Of a DNA stretch of 33,349 nucleotides, positions 8,155 through 14,791 are shown in pieces. Made by a program: the position numbers and the translations under genes. Source of the stretch: Holophagae bacterium. Its GTDB lineage: Bacteria > Acidobacteriota > Thermoanaerobaculia > Thermoanaerobaculales > Thermoanaerobaculaceae. How positions within the stretch are numbered: the first letter of the stretch is position 1; every line of letters begins with the position of its first letter. Where the stretch lies: NCBI GenBank assembly GCA_012516935.1, contig JAAYVZ010000030.1:1-33349 (forward strand). The letters are read 5' to 3'. The notes below the pieces were generated by a model. The model worked only from the letters and a program-made list of their open reading frames with translations. It was not told where the DNA came from and made no database searches.

Positions 8155-9284
8155 ACCTGCCTCCGGTACGAGTTGCGCCCGCTCGCGGCTCAGGAGACCT
8201 TCGACGATTCATCGACCTGCCGTGGCGTTTGTACGCTGGCGATCCGTGCTGGGTGCCGCCCCTGCGCTCGAAGGTGCGCGAGCTGCTCGACGAGAGGCAT
8301 CCCTTCTACGCCGGCGGTGCGGCCGAACGGGAGGTTTTCCTGGCCAGGCGCGGAGGCCGGGTCGTGGGTCGGGTGGTGGCCGTCGCGAACCACGCCTTCA
8401 ACGTCTATCACAACGATCGCACGGGTTTTTTCGGCTTTTTCGAGTGCGAGGACGACCAGGTCGCTTCCCGGGACCTGCTGGCCGCGGCTGCGGACTGGCT
8501 GGCCGGCAAGGGGTGCGACGCCATGCACGGTCCGGTCAGCCCTTCGACCAACTACGAGGCCGGCCTCCTCGTGGAGGGGTTCGACACGCCCCCGACCGTG
8601 ATGATGACGTACAACCCCAAGCGCTACCAGGAGCTCGTGGAGCAGGCGGGGTTCGAGAAGGCCAAGGATCTTTACGCGTTTATCTCGGAGGTGCACCCCG
8701 CGTCGCTCGACCGCCTGGCGAAGCTCGCCGAGCGTACGAGCAAGCGCGAGCCCGACCTCGTGTGCCGGCCGGTTGACCTCAAGCGCTTCGACATCGAGGT
8801 GGCGCGAATCCGGGACATCTACAACAGCGCGTGGGCGGACAACTGGGGGTTCGTGCCGGCGAGCAACGCGGAGTTCGCGGCGCTCGCGAAGGAGCTCAAG
8901 ACGCTCGTGGATCCCGACCTCGTGCGGGTCGCCTACGTGGGCGACGATCCGGCGGGGTTCCTGCTCGCCTTGCCCGACGTCAACCCGGCTCTGAGGGTGC
9001 TCGATGGCTCGCTGTGGAACCCGATCCGTCTTTTCCGCGCCACCCTCATCGGGCGCCGTAAGGTGGGCCTGCGGCTGATCACGATGGGGGTCAAGGAGCA
9101 GTACCGGTTGCGCGGGATCGAGGGCGTGATGTTCTACCAGGGCCTTCGTTCGGCGCTCGACAGCGGCTACGCCTGGTGCGAGTACTCCTGGATCCTCGAG
9201 GACAACGAGCTCGCCAAGCGAACCGTTCGGCTGATGGACGCCAAGCTCGCGAAGGTATACCGGATCTACGCCAAAGCACTTTAG
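8151..9284 (+). CDS. bcerS: GNAT-fold N-acyltransferase, likely bacterial ceramide synthase (bCerS-like)
   Basis: The 377-residue protein belongs to a GNAT-like acyltransferase family. An N-terminal segment with DPCWVPPL and EREVFLARRGGRVVGRV precedes a conserved core, GFFGFFECEDD and then MHGPVSPSTNYEAGLLVEGF. The second half has the GNAT-like RRKVGLRLITMGVKEQYR followed by RGIEGVMFY, and CEYSWILEDN. No membrane helix is evident. In Caulobacter an unrelated-to-eukaryotes GNAT-superfamily acyltransferase (bCerS) N-acylates the sphingoid base; position after spt and the SDR gene supports the same job here. The GTG start at 8151 overlaps the spt stop (GTGA); translation from an ATG would break the coupling and lose the conserved N-terminus. 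Family membership is clear in outline, but the ceramide synthase role is inferred from context. Confidence 0.68.
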   Translation: MNLPPVRVAPARGSGDLRRFIDLPWRLYAGDPCWVPPLRSKVRELLDERHPFYAGGAAEREVFLARRGGRVVGRVVAVANHAFNVYHNDRTGFFGFFECEDDQVASRDLLAAAADWLAGKGCDAMHGPVSPSTNYEAGLLVEGFDTPPTVMMTYNPKRYQELVEQAGFEKAKDLYAFISEVHPASLDRLAKLAERTSKREPDLVCRPVDLKRFDIEVARIRDIYNSAWADNWGFVPASNAEFAALAKELKTLVDPDLVRVAYVGDDPAGFLLALPDVNPALRVLDGSLWNPIRLFRATLIGRRKVGLRLITMGVKEQYRLRGIEGVMFYQGLRSALDSGYAWCEYSWILEDNELAKRTVRLMDAKLAKVYRIYAKAL

Positions 9285-9309
9285 CCCGGGCTGCGAGGGC
9301 AACGGGAAA

Positions 9310-9331
9310 GGCCACGAGCTCGGCTCGGGCC
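9310..9331. terminator. Hairpin between convergent genes, candidate bidirectional terminator
   Basis: GGCC-A-CGAGC, loop TCG, GCTCG-GGCC forms a 9-bp stem with one bulged A. It sits 25 nt past the acyltransferase stop and about 50 nt from the end of the opposing beta-barrel gene. There is no U-tract on either strand, so intrinsic termination is only suggested by position. Confidence 0.4.
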
Positions 9332-9380
9332 CTCCGATCGGTGCGGAGCTGCCTTGGCCGGGAGGCTTGACGTCGGGCGG

Positions 9381-10121
9381 TCAGAAGTGGAAGACGAGGT
9401 CGAGCGTGGGGCCCGCCAGCGTCATGTCGTACATCACCTTCTGCTTGCCCTTGTGGTTCTCGAAGTCCCAGTCCCAGTACCGGTAGCCGACCGCCAGCGA
9501 GGCGGCGTCGGCAAGCCTGAAGGCGACCTTGGCCTGCGCGTGGTAGACCATGTCGGAGGCGAGACCGAACCCGCCGACGTCACCCCGCAGCGTGAACTTG
9601 ACGCGATCGCCGGCCGGCACGACCAAACGGCCGCCGACGAAAGCGTCGGCCCACTCGGCGTCACCGGGGCGCTTGTAGGGTGCCGGGGTGCCCGGGTACA
9701 CGACGTCGGAGCTCAGCTTCGAGTAGCGGGTGCCGAGCAGCAGCTCGAACGAGCTCCCGAACCGCCAGCTCGTGACGAGCTCGGCCAGAAGCTGGTCGGC
9801 GTCGACCTTGACCCCGGTCTTGGACGTGTAGTCATAGCCGACCGAGAGCACCTCGAGCCCGACCGCCCACTTGGCCCTTCTGACCTGAAACGAGGCACCC
9901 CCGCCCGTCGATAGGCTCGCGAACAGGCTGTCCTTGGTGTAGGCCTTCTGTTCCCCGACCGCATACGACGGAAGGATGAACCCCTCTTTGCCGATCCCGA
10001 CCGCCGAGAGCGAGAGATCGTAGTGGTAGTCCCAATCCTCCTGCGCCAGGGCTGGAGCGGTTGCGCCGAGCAGCACCACCCCCGCCAGGATCACGGCCCA
10101 CGTTCCGCGCTTGAGCGTCAT
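9381..10121 (-). CDS. Outer-membrane beta-barrel protein, hypothetical
   Basis: The 246-residue protein begins with a clear Sec signal peptide (MTLKRGTWAVILAGVVLLG, cleavage probably after APALA). The mature part alternates polar and hydrophobic residues in repeated short strands rich in Tyr, Gly and Trp (YHYDLSLSAVGIG, WAVGLEVLSVGYDYTS, ASLAVGYRYWDWDFENH). It ends LDLVFHF, with a terminal Phe as expected for BAM-recognised barrels. The length would suit a barrel of about 8-12 strands. The exact family is not recognised and no OmpA-type periplasmic domain is attached. The ATG at 10121 has a strong GGAGGGG ribosome-binding site 7 nt away. It faces the ceramide operon convergently and is probably monocistronic. 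A role in transport or structure of the outer membrane is possible, but there is no specific evidence. Confidence 0.8.
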   Translation of the reverse strand: MTLKRGTWAVILAGVVLLGATAPALAQEDWDYHYDLSLSAVGIGKEGFILPSYAVGEQKAYTKDSLFASLSTGGGASFQVRRAKWAVGLEVLSVGYDYTSKTGVKVDADQLLAELVTSWRFGSSFELLLGTRYSKLSSDVVYPGTPAPYKRPGDAEWADAFVGGRLVVPAGDRVKFTLRGDVGGFGLASDMVYHAQAKVAFRLADAASLAVGYRYWDWDFENHKGKQKVMYDMTLAGPTLDLVFHF

Positions 10122-10146
10122 GGCTTGCCCCTCCTGTCCTGACGCG

Positions 10147-10176
10147 ATTCTGAGCCAGCCGAGGGTGAAAACGCAA
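10147..10176 (-). promoter_or_regulatory. Candidate sigma70-type promoter for the beta-barrel gene
   Basis: Read on the minus strand, TTGCGT (10171-10176) and CAGAAT (10147-10152) are 18 nt apart. They would give a leader of about 20 nt that contains the GGAGGGG site. Both boxes are imperfect. Confidence 0.33.
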
Positions 10177-10210
10177 TGGGTCGTGCTGCCGGGGTGAGGG
10201 TGGGTCGGCC

Positions 10211-10222
10211 GTGGCCGGCCAC
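10211..10222. repeat. Perfect 12-bp palindrome
   Basis: GTGGCCGGCCAC is its own reverse complement. It lies about 90 bp upstream of the beta-barrel gene. It could be an operator, but short GC-only palindromes arise easily in DNA of this composition. Confidence 0.3.
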
Positions 10223-10335
10223 CGCAACCCTTGGCTTCGGTTCGCATCGCTATGCACGGGTGGGGGTTGGCCGGCTCTGACCAGAGACCACCGGGTTCCG
10301 GAAGGTCGGGCTGGGGTTCGAAAATGGCGGCCCGG

Positions 10336-10356
10336 CACCACCGCACGATGGTGGTG
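10336..10356. repeat. Inverted repeat CACCACC/GGTGGTG
   Basis: A 7-bp perfect stem flanks the 7-nt loop GCACGAT, in the intergenic region 210 nt upstream of the cysteine-synthase-family gene. No U-tract follows. It may be an operator or a transcript hairpin. Confidence 0.35.
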
Positions 10357-10566
10357 TGAGCCACGGAGATCTGCAGCGTTGCGTCGGAGCTGCCGGAGCC
10401 CGTCGCCGGTGGCGTTGTGCTGCGGCCGAGCTCGGGCTTTCGACCACCCGCCGGCGGCTGTCGAGCAGCGAGGAGAGCCGATTCGGCTCGCCGGGTGGGT
10501 CCAACGGAGTACCATTCGCTCCTGCAGGGCGGTCGAGCTGTCCGCCCCGCGGTGGAGGCAACCAGA

Positions 10567-11547
10567 ATGCCGAACTTCCGTAGCCACGAGTCGGTGCTCG
10601 ACTGCATCGGACACACGCCGATGGTCCGCCTCAACCGGGTGTTCGCCGACCACCCGGCCGAGGTCTACGCCAAGCTCGAGTTCATGAACCCCTCGGGCAG
10701 CGTCAAAGACCGGATCGCGCGCTATATGATCGAGCAGGCAGAGCGGGACGGGCGGCTCAAGCCGGGGTACACGATCATCGAGAACTCCTCGGGCAACACC
10801 GCTCTCGCGCTCGCCATGGTGGCGCTCCAAAAGGGGTACAAGCTCAAGGTCGTGGTCCGTGATCGCTCGAGCCAGGAGAAGCTGGACCAGCTCCGGGCGA
10901 TGGGGGTTGAGGTGATCATGGCCGACTCCAGCCTGCCCCCGGAGCACCCGGATTCCTACAACAACATCACACCGCGTCTGGCCGCGGCTACGCCCAACTG
11001 CTACTTCCCTGACCAGCACTCCAATCGGGAGAACAACGACGCCCACTACTACTCCACGGGACCCGAGATCTGGCAACAGATGCACGGTCAGATCGACTAC
11101 TTCGTCAGCGGCGTCGGGACCGGCGGGACGCTCTGCGGCATCGCGCGCTACCTCAAGGAGCGTGACCCGCAGATCAGGGTCATCGCCATCGATGGCCAAG
11201 GCTCGGTGTACACGGAGTACTTTCGGAGCCGCGTACCGGGCAAGGCGAGCCATCAGCTCGTCGAAGGCCTCGGAGATGAGTTCATCCTGCCGACCATGGA
11301 CTTCGACCTCATCGACGAGATGATGCAAGTGCCCGACCGGGAGGCGTTCAGGGAAGCGAAAGCGATCGCACACACCGAGGGGCTGCTGGTCGGCCCTTCG
11401 AGCGGTGCCGTGCTGTGGGGTGTCCGGCAGGTGCTCGGTCGGGGCAAGGAAAAGGTCCGCGTCTGCACGATCTTCGCCGACGGCGCCGCCCGCTACCTGA
11501 CCAAGATGTTCAACAAGAGCTGGCTCGCCGAGCACGACTTGGTGTGA
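10567..11547 (+). CDS. PLP-dependent cysteine synthase family protein (CysK/CBS-like)
   Basis: The 326-residue protein is a fold-type II PLP enzyme. The Schiff-base Lys (about residue 47) is in NPSGSVKDRIA, the substrate loop is SSGNTA, the phosphate-binding loop is GVGTGGT, and YYSTGPEIW and GLLVGPSSGA are standard family blocks. Members make cysteine from O-acetylserine or O-phosphoserine, or cystathionine from serine and homocysteine. The loop SSGNTALAL departs from the usual TSGNTGIxLA, so the acceptor or donor could differ. There is no C-terminal CBS pair and no serine acetyltransferase neighbour. The ATG at 10567 has GGAGG 9 nt upstream; the frame continues 50 codons upstream without homology. 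It is likely monocistronic, with hairpins following the stop. Cysteine synthase is the default, but the precise substrate is open. Confidence 0.85.
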   Translation: MPNFRSHESVLDCIGHTPMVRLNRVFADHPAEVYAKLEFMNPSGSVKDRIARYMIEQAERDGRLKPGYTIIENSSGNTALALAMVALQKGYKLKVVVRDRSSQEKLDQLRAMGVEVIMADSSLPPEHPDSYNNITPRLAAATPNCYFPDQHSNRENNDAHYYSTGPEIWQQMHGQIDYFVSGVGTGGTLCGIARYLKERDPQIRVIAIDGQGSVYTEYFRSRVPGKASHQLVEGLGDEFILPTMDFDLIDEMMQVPDREAFREAKAIAHTEGLLVGPSSGAVLWGVRQVLGRGKEKVRVCTIFADGAARYLTKMFNKSWLAEHDLV

Positions 11548-11557
11548 CGGGGTCGAC

Positions 11558-11578
11558 GGTGACGAAGGCGTTGTCACC
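11558..11578 (+). terminator. Hairpin after the cysteine-synthase-family gene
   Basis: GGTGACGA and TTGTCACC form an 8-bp stem with one G-U pair around the loop AGGCG, 10 nt past the stop codon. There is no U-tract. The position favours a terminator or 3'-end stabiliser. Confidence 0.42.
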
Positions 11579-11615
11579 CGGCCCCGACCGGTGGACCGCG
11601 GTGAGCCCGGTCGGC

Positions 11616-11650
11616 TGCAACGGCCTGGGGCCCGGCGATCAGCCGTTGCA
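11616..11650. repeat. Perfect 9-bp inverted repeat with 17-nt spacer
   Basis: TGCAACGGC (11616-11624) and GCCGTTGCA (11642-11650) are exact reverse complements. The spacer has a GGGGCCC core that can fold further. It lies in the 344-bp gap (11548-11891) between two plus-strand genes. Apart from this, the preceding hairpin and the promoter box near 11855, nothing else was seen in that gap. It could be an operator or a second terminator. Confidence 0.45.
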
Positions 11651-11850
11651 CACGCCACGCGCCACCCGGGCGCCATCGGGTGACGCCCGCCGCGTCCGGA
11701 ACGGTCGGACGCGCCAGCCACCCGAGCGTCCGTCATGAGCCAGTACCCCGTGCCGTACCTTGCCCCGGGGACTGCCCCTGGCGCTTGTTCGCGCTGCTGC
11801 TCGTGACGAGGCTCTGACCGCGCCGACCACGCAAGGCGGTGGGGGTGGGA

Positions 11851-11859
11851 TGCTACTAT
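11851..11859 (+). promoter_or_regulatory. Candidate extended -10 promoter for the DsbA-like gene
   Basis: TGCTACTAT has an extended TGn followed by TACTAT, 4/6 to the sigma70 -10 box. It would start a leader of about 26 nt containing GGAAGGGG. No -35 box is visible. Confidence 0.38.
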
Positions 11860-11891
11860 CCCCGGGCAGTGACGACGGAAGGGGCCCGACC

Positions 11892-12944
11892 ATGAGGCGA
11901 AACCCAATGCTCACCTTGACCTTCCTATTGAGTGCGGGGGCAGCCGGCGCCCAGACGGTGCTCCCGGTGGCCAACGCATCTGCAACCGCGGTACAGGAGC
12001 CGGCCGTTGCGACTTTCGCCGGGCAGGCGATCACGGCCTCGGAGCTCGAGGCCGAAGGAGCTTCTCGGCTGCTCAAGGTTCGCAACGAGGAGTTCAAGAT
12101 CAAAGCCGAGCTGGCACGGGAGCTGGCGTTTCGTCGATTGCAGGAGCGGGCGGCCAGGGCGCTCGGGATCGAACGCGCCGAGCTCTTTCGGCGGAACGTG
12201 ACCGCCATGGCAGGCGAGCCAGCGAAGGAGGAGGTCGAGGACCTCCTCAAGCGCTACCGCGCCCAACTGCCGCCCGACGAGGCTCAGGCTCGCCAGCAGG
12301 TCGTGCAGTATCTGCGGGAGCAGCGCACCCGCGCCCAAGAGCAGGGCTGGCGGCGGGCGATGCTCGCGGACGCCAGGTTCCGACTGCTCATCGCCCCACC
12401 ACGAGCCGATATCGGTACCGATGACCGGGACCCTTCGCGTGGCCCGGCCGAAGCACCGGTGACCGTGGTCGAGTTCTCCGACTACCAGTGCCCGTTTTGT
12501 GGCCGGGTCCAGAGCTCGCTGCATCAGCTCAAGCAGACCTATGGCTCCAAGCTGCGCTTCGTGTTCAAGCAGCTCCCGCTGGAGATGCACCAGCACGCGC
12601 GCTTCGCCGCCGAGGCCGCGCTCTGCGCCGGCCAGCAGGGCAAGTACTGGGAGATGCACGATTGGTTGTTCGCCAATCAGCAGAAGATTGCGCCGGAGGG
12701 GATCCGCGCCGCCGCTGTCGAGCTCAAGTTGGCCCCAGCCGCGTTTGCTGCCTGCCTGGAGAAGAAGACGTTCGCTCGCAAGGTCGAGGATGACGTGAGG
12801 TTGGCCGGGAGCCTCGGCATCACCGGTACGCCGGCGTTTTTGGTCAACGGCCGTTTCATCGAGGGTGCGCAGCCGTACGAGGCGTTTCAGGAGGTGATCG
12901 ACGACGAGCTGGCGCGGAAAGCGCCGGCCGAACCGGCAAGGTAG
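11892..12944 (+). CDS. Periplasmic DsbA-like thiol-disulfide oxidoreductase with SurA-like N-terminal helical region
   Basis: The 350-residue protein has a signal peptide (LTLTFLLSAGAAGAQ). Residues about 35-165 are charged and helical and begin VATFAGQAITASELEAEG, a pattern seen at the N-terminus of SurA/PpiC-type chaperones. From about residue 175 there is a thioredoxin-fold DsbA domain (Thioredoxin_4): VTVVEFSDYQCPFCGRVQ with the redox pair Cys200-Cys203, FKQLPLEMHQHARFAAEAA, and the cis-Pro at TPAF (Pro about 314). The enzyme should form or isomerise disulfides in secreted proteins. The SurA-like part could hold unfolded clients for oxidation; that pairing is inferred. The ATG at 11892 has GGAAGGGG 7 nt upstream. 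The next gene starts 6 nt after the stop, so the two form an operon. Confidence 0.85.
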   Translation: MRRNPMLTLTFLLSAGAAGAQTVLPVANASATAVQEPAVATFAGQAITASELEAEGASRLLKVRNEEFKIKAELARELAFRRLQERAARALGIERAELFRRNVTAMAGEPAKEEVEDLLKRYRAQLPPDEAQARQQVVQYLREQRTRAQEQGWRRAMLADARFRLLIAPPRADIGTDDRDPSRGPAEAPVTVVEFSDYQCPFCGRVQSSLHQLKQTYGSKLRFVFKQLPLEMHQHARFAAEAALCAGQQGKYWEMHDWLFANQQKIAPEGIRAAAVELKLAPAAFAACLEKKTFARKVEDDVRLAGSLGITGTPAFLVNGRFIEGAQPYEAFQEVIDDELARKAPAEPAR

Positions 12945-12950
12945 CGGGCG

Positions 12951-14123
12951 ATGAGGAGCTCCCTGCTGGCGGTGAGTCTGCTGGCGGTCGCCGCCCACGC
13001 CGCACCGCCCGTCCCGCGGTTCCCAGGTGCTGCGACCACGGTCGTCGTCAACCGCAACGACGGCCGGGTTGCCGCCGTCGTGGGGAGCAAGCTCATTCTG
13101 CAAGACTCGTTGGCCTCGGAGGTGGTGGCGAAAGACTACGATCTCCCCGGGCGTGAGCAGACGATCCGGGAGTTTCGTGGCAATACGCTGGTTTATTCAA
13201 CGCGCAGCGTGGAGGATATGCCGTTCGTCTTGGTGGCGCTGCACGTGGATGGGCGCGAGCGCCTAGCCTGGCCGAACGAGGGGCTTTCCGAGCTCTTTCC
13301 GACCGAGGCGAGTCGTCTGACGCTCGACGGCAGAGGGCTGTATGGCGAGCTGGTGCTGGACGGGGCGGTGCGCGAGTACTTCGAGCTGTCCGACGACATC
13401 CCACTCGGGGCTGGCGTTGCGGCCACCTACCGCTTCGCGGGCGAAAGGCTTTCGGCGCGTGCCTCGGAGGCGTTCCGGCAGGTTGTGGCGCTGACGCCCG
13501 ATGACCTGCTCATCGCCCTCAGTGGCGGGGGCGTGCTCCGCTACAAAGCCGGCGACGGCGTGCTCTGGAGGCAGGATATCGCAGGTGACCCGTGGCGGCT
13601 CGTGGACGTCGACGACAAAGGCCGCCAGCTCCTCGGTTTGGACAGCGGGAAGGTGTTGCGTTGCCTGGCGCTCGACCGCGGGGAGCTGCGCTGGGAGTGG
13701 AGCCTCACGGCGCAGGGTACGAGCCTGGGGGCGGCGCTCGGCATCGAGGACGAGGCGGCGGCCTCGACCCCTACCGTCAAGCGTCGTCGGGGCGACAGGA
13801 ACGCGACGCAGGTGCCGACACCGGCACCGACTCCGGTGAGAATCCGCGATGCCCGCCTGCTGCGGGGCGGCCGCGTGCTGCTGTTCGGCGACCAGCCGCG
13901 GCGGTTTCTGCTCGTGCTCGACCCGGCCGGCAACCGCGTCGTCGGGGATGAGGTGCTCGGCGGTCTCGAGCGCCGCGGCTTCGGAGCCGTGGAGGCATGG
14001 TGGCTCGACGAGGCAACCGACCTGTCCGCCGCCTGGGAGATGCCGGGTACCGCGGGTGTATCGCTGCTTTTGCGCGGTACCGACGGCTGGTACGTGGTGC
14101 CGGTCACGCTGCCGGCCCAGTAG
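12951..14123 (+). CDS. Secreted hypothetical protein, beta-propeller-like
   Basis: The 390-residue protein has a signal peptide (MRSSLLAVSLLAVAAHAA). The rest is mostly short beta strands separated by turns. Recurring patterns such as GGGVLRYKAGDGVLWRQDI, GLDSGKVLRCLALDRGELRW and GGRVLLFGDQPRRFLLVLD resemble PQQ/WD-type propeller blades. No enzyme motif is visible. A charged, low-complexity insert (about residues 270-295, TVKRRRGDRNATQVPTPAPT) interrupts the blades. It begins 6 nt after the DsbA-like stop and is presumably co-expressed, so it may be a client or partner of that oxidoreductase, although the mature part holds only one Cys. No specific family is recognised; the propeller call rests on pattern alone. 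Confidence 0.7.
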   Translation: MRSSLLAVSLLAVAAHAAPPVPRFPGAATTVVVNRNDGRVAAVVGSKLILQDSLASEVVAKDYDLPGREQTIREFRGNTLVYSTRSVEDMPFVLVALHVDGRERLAWPNEGLSELFPTEASRLTLDGRGLYGELVLDGAVREYFELSDDIPLGAGVAATYRFAGERLSARASEAFRQVVALTPDDLLIALSGGGVLRYKAGDGVLWRQDIAGDPWRLVDVDDKGRQLLGLDSGKVLRCLALDRGELRWEWSLTAQGTSLGAALGIEDEAAASTPTVKRRRGDRNATQVPTPAPTPVRIRDARLLRGGRVLLFGDQPRRFLLVLDPAGNRVVGDEVLGGLERRGFGAVEAWWLDEATDLSAAWEMPGTAGVSLLLRGTDGWYVVPVTLPAQ

Positions 14124-14133
14124 TCCCGCCGGC

Positions 14134-14148
14134 CGGGTTTTCGACCCG
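14134..14148. terminator. Small hairpin after the propeller-like gene
   Basis: CGGGT, loop TTTCG, ACCCG forms a 5-bp stem 10 nt past the stop, in the 144-bp gap facing the end of the minus-strand YhbY gene. There is no U-tract, so support is weak. Confidence 0.28.
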
Positions 14149-14267
14149 AACCGGATCGATGGATGCAGGGATCGGTGAGGTGGGATCCGGTCGGGCAGAG
14201 AACCCGGTGAGAGGCTTCCGCCGCTCGACGGGCAGGTGGGGGAAGCGGCCGCGTGGCAGCAGCTACT

Positions 14268-14561
14268 TCACAGCCTGATTCGCTGCTTTTCCGGGTCGGG
14301 GTGGCGGCGGAAGAAGATGCCGATCGAGCCGATGAGCCCGACGCAGGCGCAGCCCAGGCTCTCCTCGATCGTGGTGGCCATCGCCGCCCGTTGGTGGCGG
14401 TCGCCTGCCAGCTTGATCTTGATGAGCTCGTGCTGGGCGAAGGCGTCCCCGACGGCGGCGAGCACGCCACCCGAGAGCCCATCCTTGCCGACCTGGACCA
14501 CCGGCCGCAGCTCGTGAGCCAGCCCTCGCAAATGCTTGCGCTGAGATCCGCGCAGCTCCAT
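14268..14561 (-). CDS. yhbY: YhbY family RNA-binding protein (CRM domain)
   Basis: The 97-residue protein is a stand-alone CRM domain. It shows LRGSQRKHLRGLAHELRPVVQVGKDGLS, close to the family's start, then HELIKIKLAGD and a C-terminal IGSIGIFFRRHPDP. The GxxG loop that contacts RNA is represented by VGKDGLS. YhbY associates with pre-50S ribosomal particles and is thought to help large-subunit assembly. Length matches E. coli YhbY. The start at 14561 was chosen because AGGAG lies 7 nt upstream; a GTG at 14576 would overlap that site. It faces rmuC divergently across 230 bp and faces the propeller gene convergently. Confidence 0.92.
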   Translation of the reverse strand: MELRGSQRKHLRGLAHELRPVVQVGKDGLSGGVLAAVGDAFAQHELIKIKLAGDRHQRAAMATTIEESLGCACVGLIGSIGIFFRRHPDPEKQRIRL

Positions 14562-14595
14562 CTCGTCGCTCCTCACCCGCCGGTGCGGGTGGGAA

Positions 14596-14604
14596 AGCGT
14601 AGCA
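14596..14604 (-). promoter_or_regulatory. Candidate extended -10 box for yhbY
   Basis: The minus strand reads TGCTACGCT, with the same TGCTA start as the box upstream of the DsbA-like gene. It would give a leader of about 28 nt. The -10 match is only 3/6 and no -35 is clear. Confidence 0.25.
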
Positions 14605-14752
14605 TCCTCGGGCGCCTATCAGCACCACGAGGAGAATCCGAATATGGGCGTGGACGTGGACGGGAGGGTGGAGAAGCGGGCGACGACCCGATCGCGGACC
14701 GGGTTCGCTCCGTGACGGCGGGGCGCCGACCCCCCGCCGCGGTCGTGGAAGG

Positions 14753-14758
14753 TACAAT
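14753..14758 (+). promoter_or_regulatory. Candidate -10 box for rmuC
   Basis: TACAAT matches the sigma70 -10 consensus at 5/6 positions, about 34 nt before the rmuC ATG. No acceptable -35 hexamer is found at 16-18 nt spacing. Confidence 0.35.
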
Positions 14759-14791
14759 CCTCGTCGATGAACGCCTCGACGCGGGGTGACG

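Larger units (their letters stand above)
10122..10566. other. 445-bp intergenic region between divergent genes
   Basis: This interval separates the minus-strand beta-barrel gene from the plus-strand cysteine-synthase-family gene. Open frames crossing it have no protein-like composition and were not called. It contains a 12-bp perfect palindrome (10211-10222), a 7-bp hairpin (10336-10356) and a TACCAT box at 10510-10515 that could be a -10 element for the downstream gene without a recognisable -35. No known riboswitch fold was recognised. Confidence 0.5.

Noticed and set aside
14644-14715. 23-codon open frame (MGVDVDGRVEKR...) with GAGGAG upstream, between yhbY and rmuC
   Set aside because: It lies in the divergent promoter region, precedes the likely rmuC -10 box and has no supporting similarity. 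Chance occurrence is likely.
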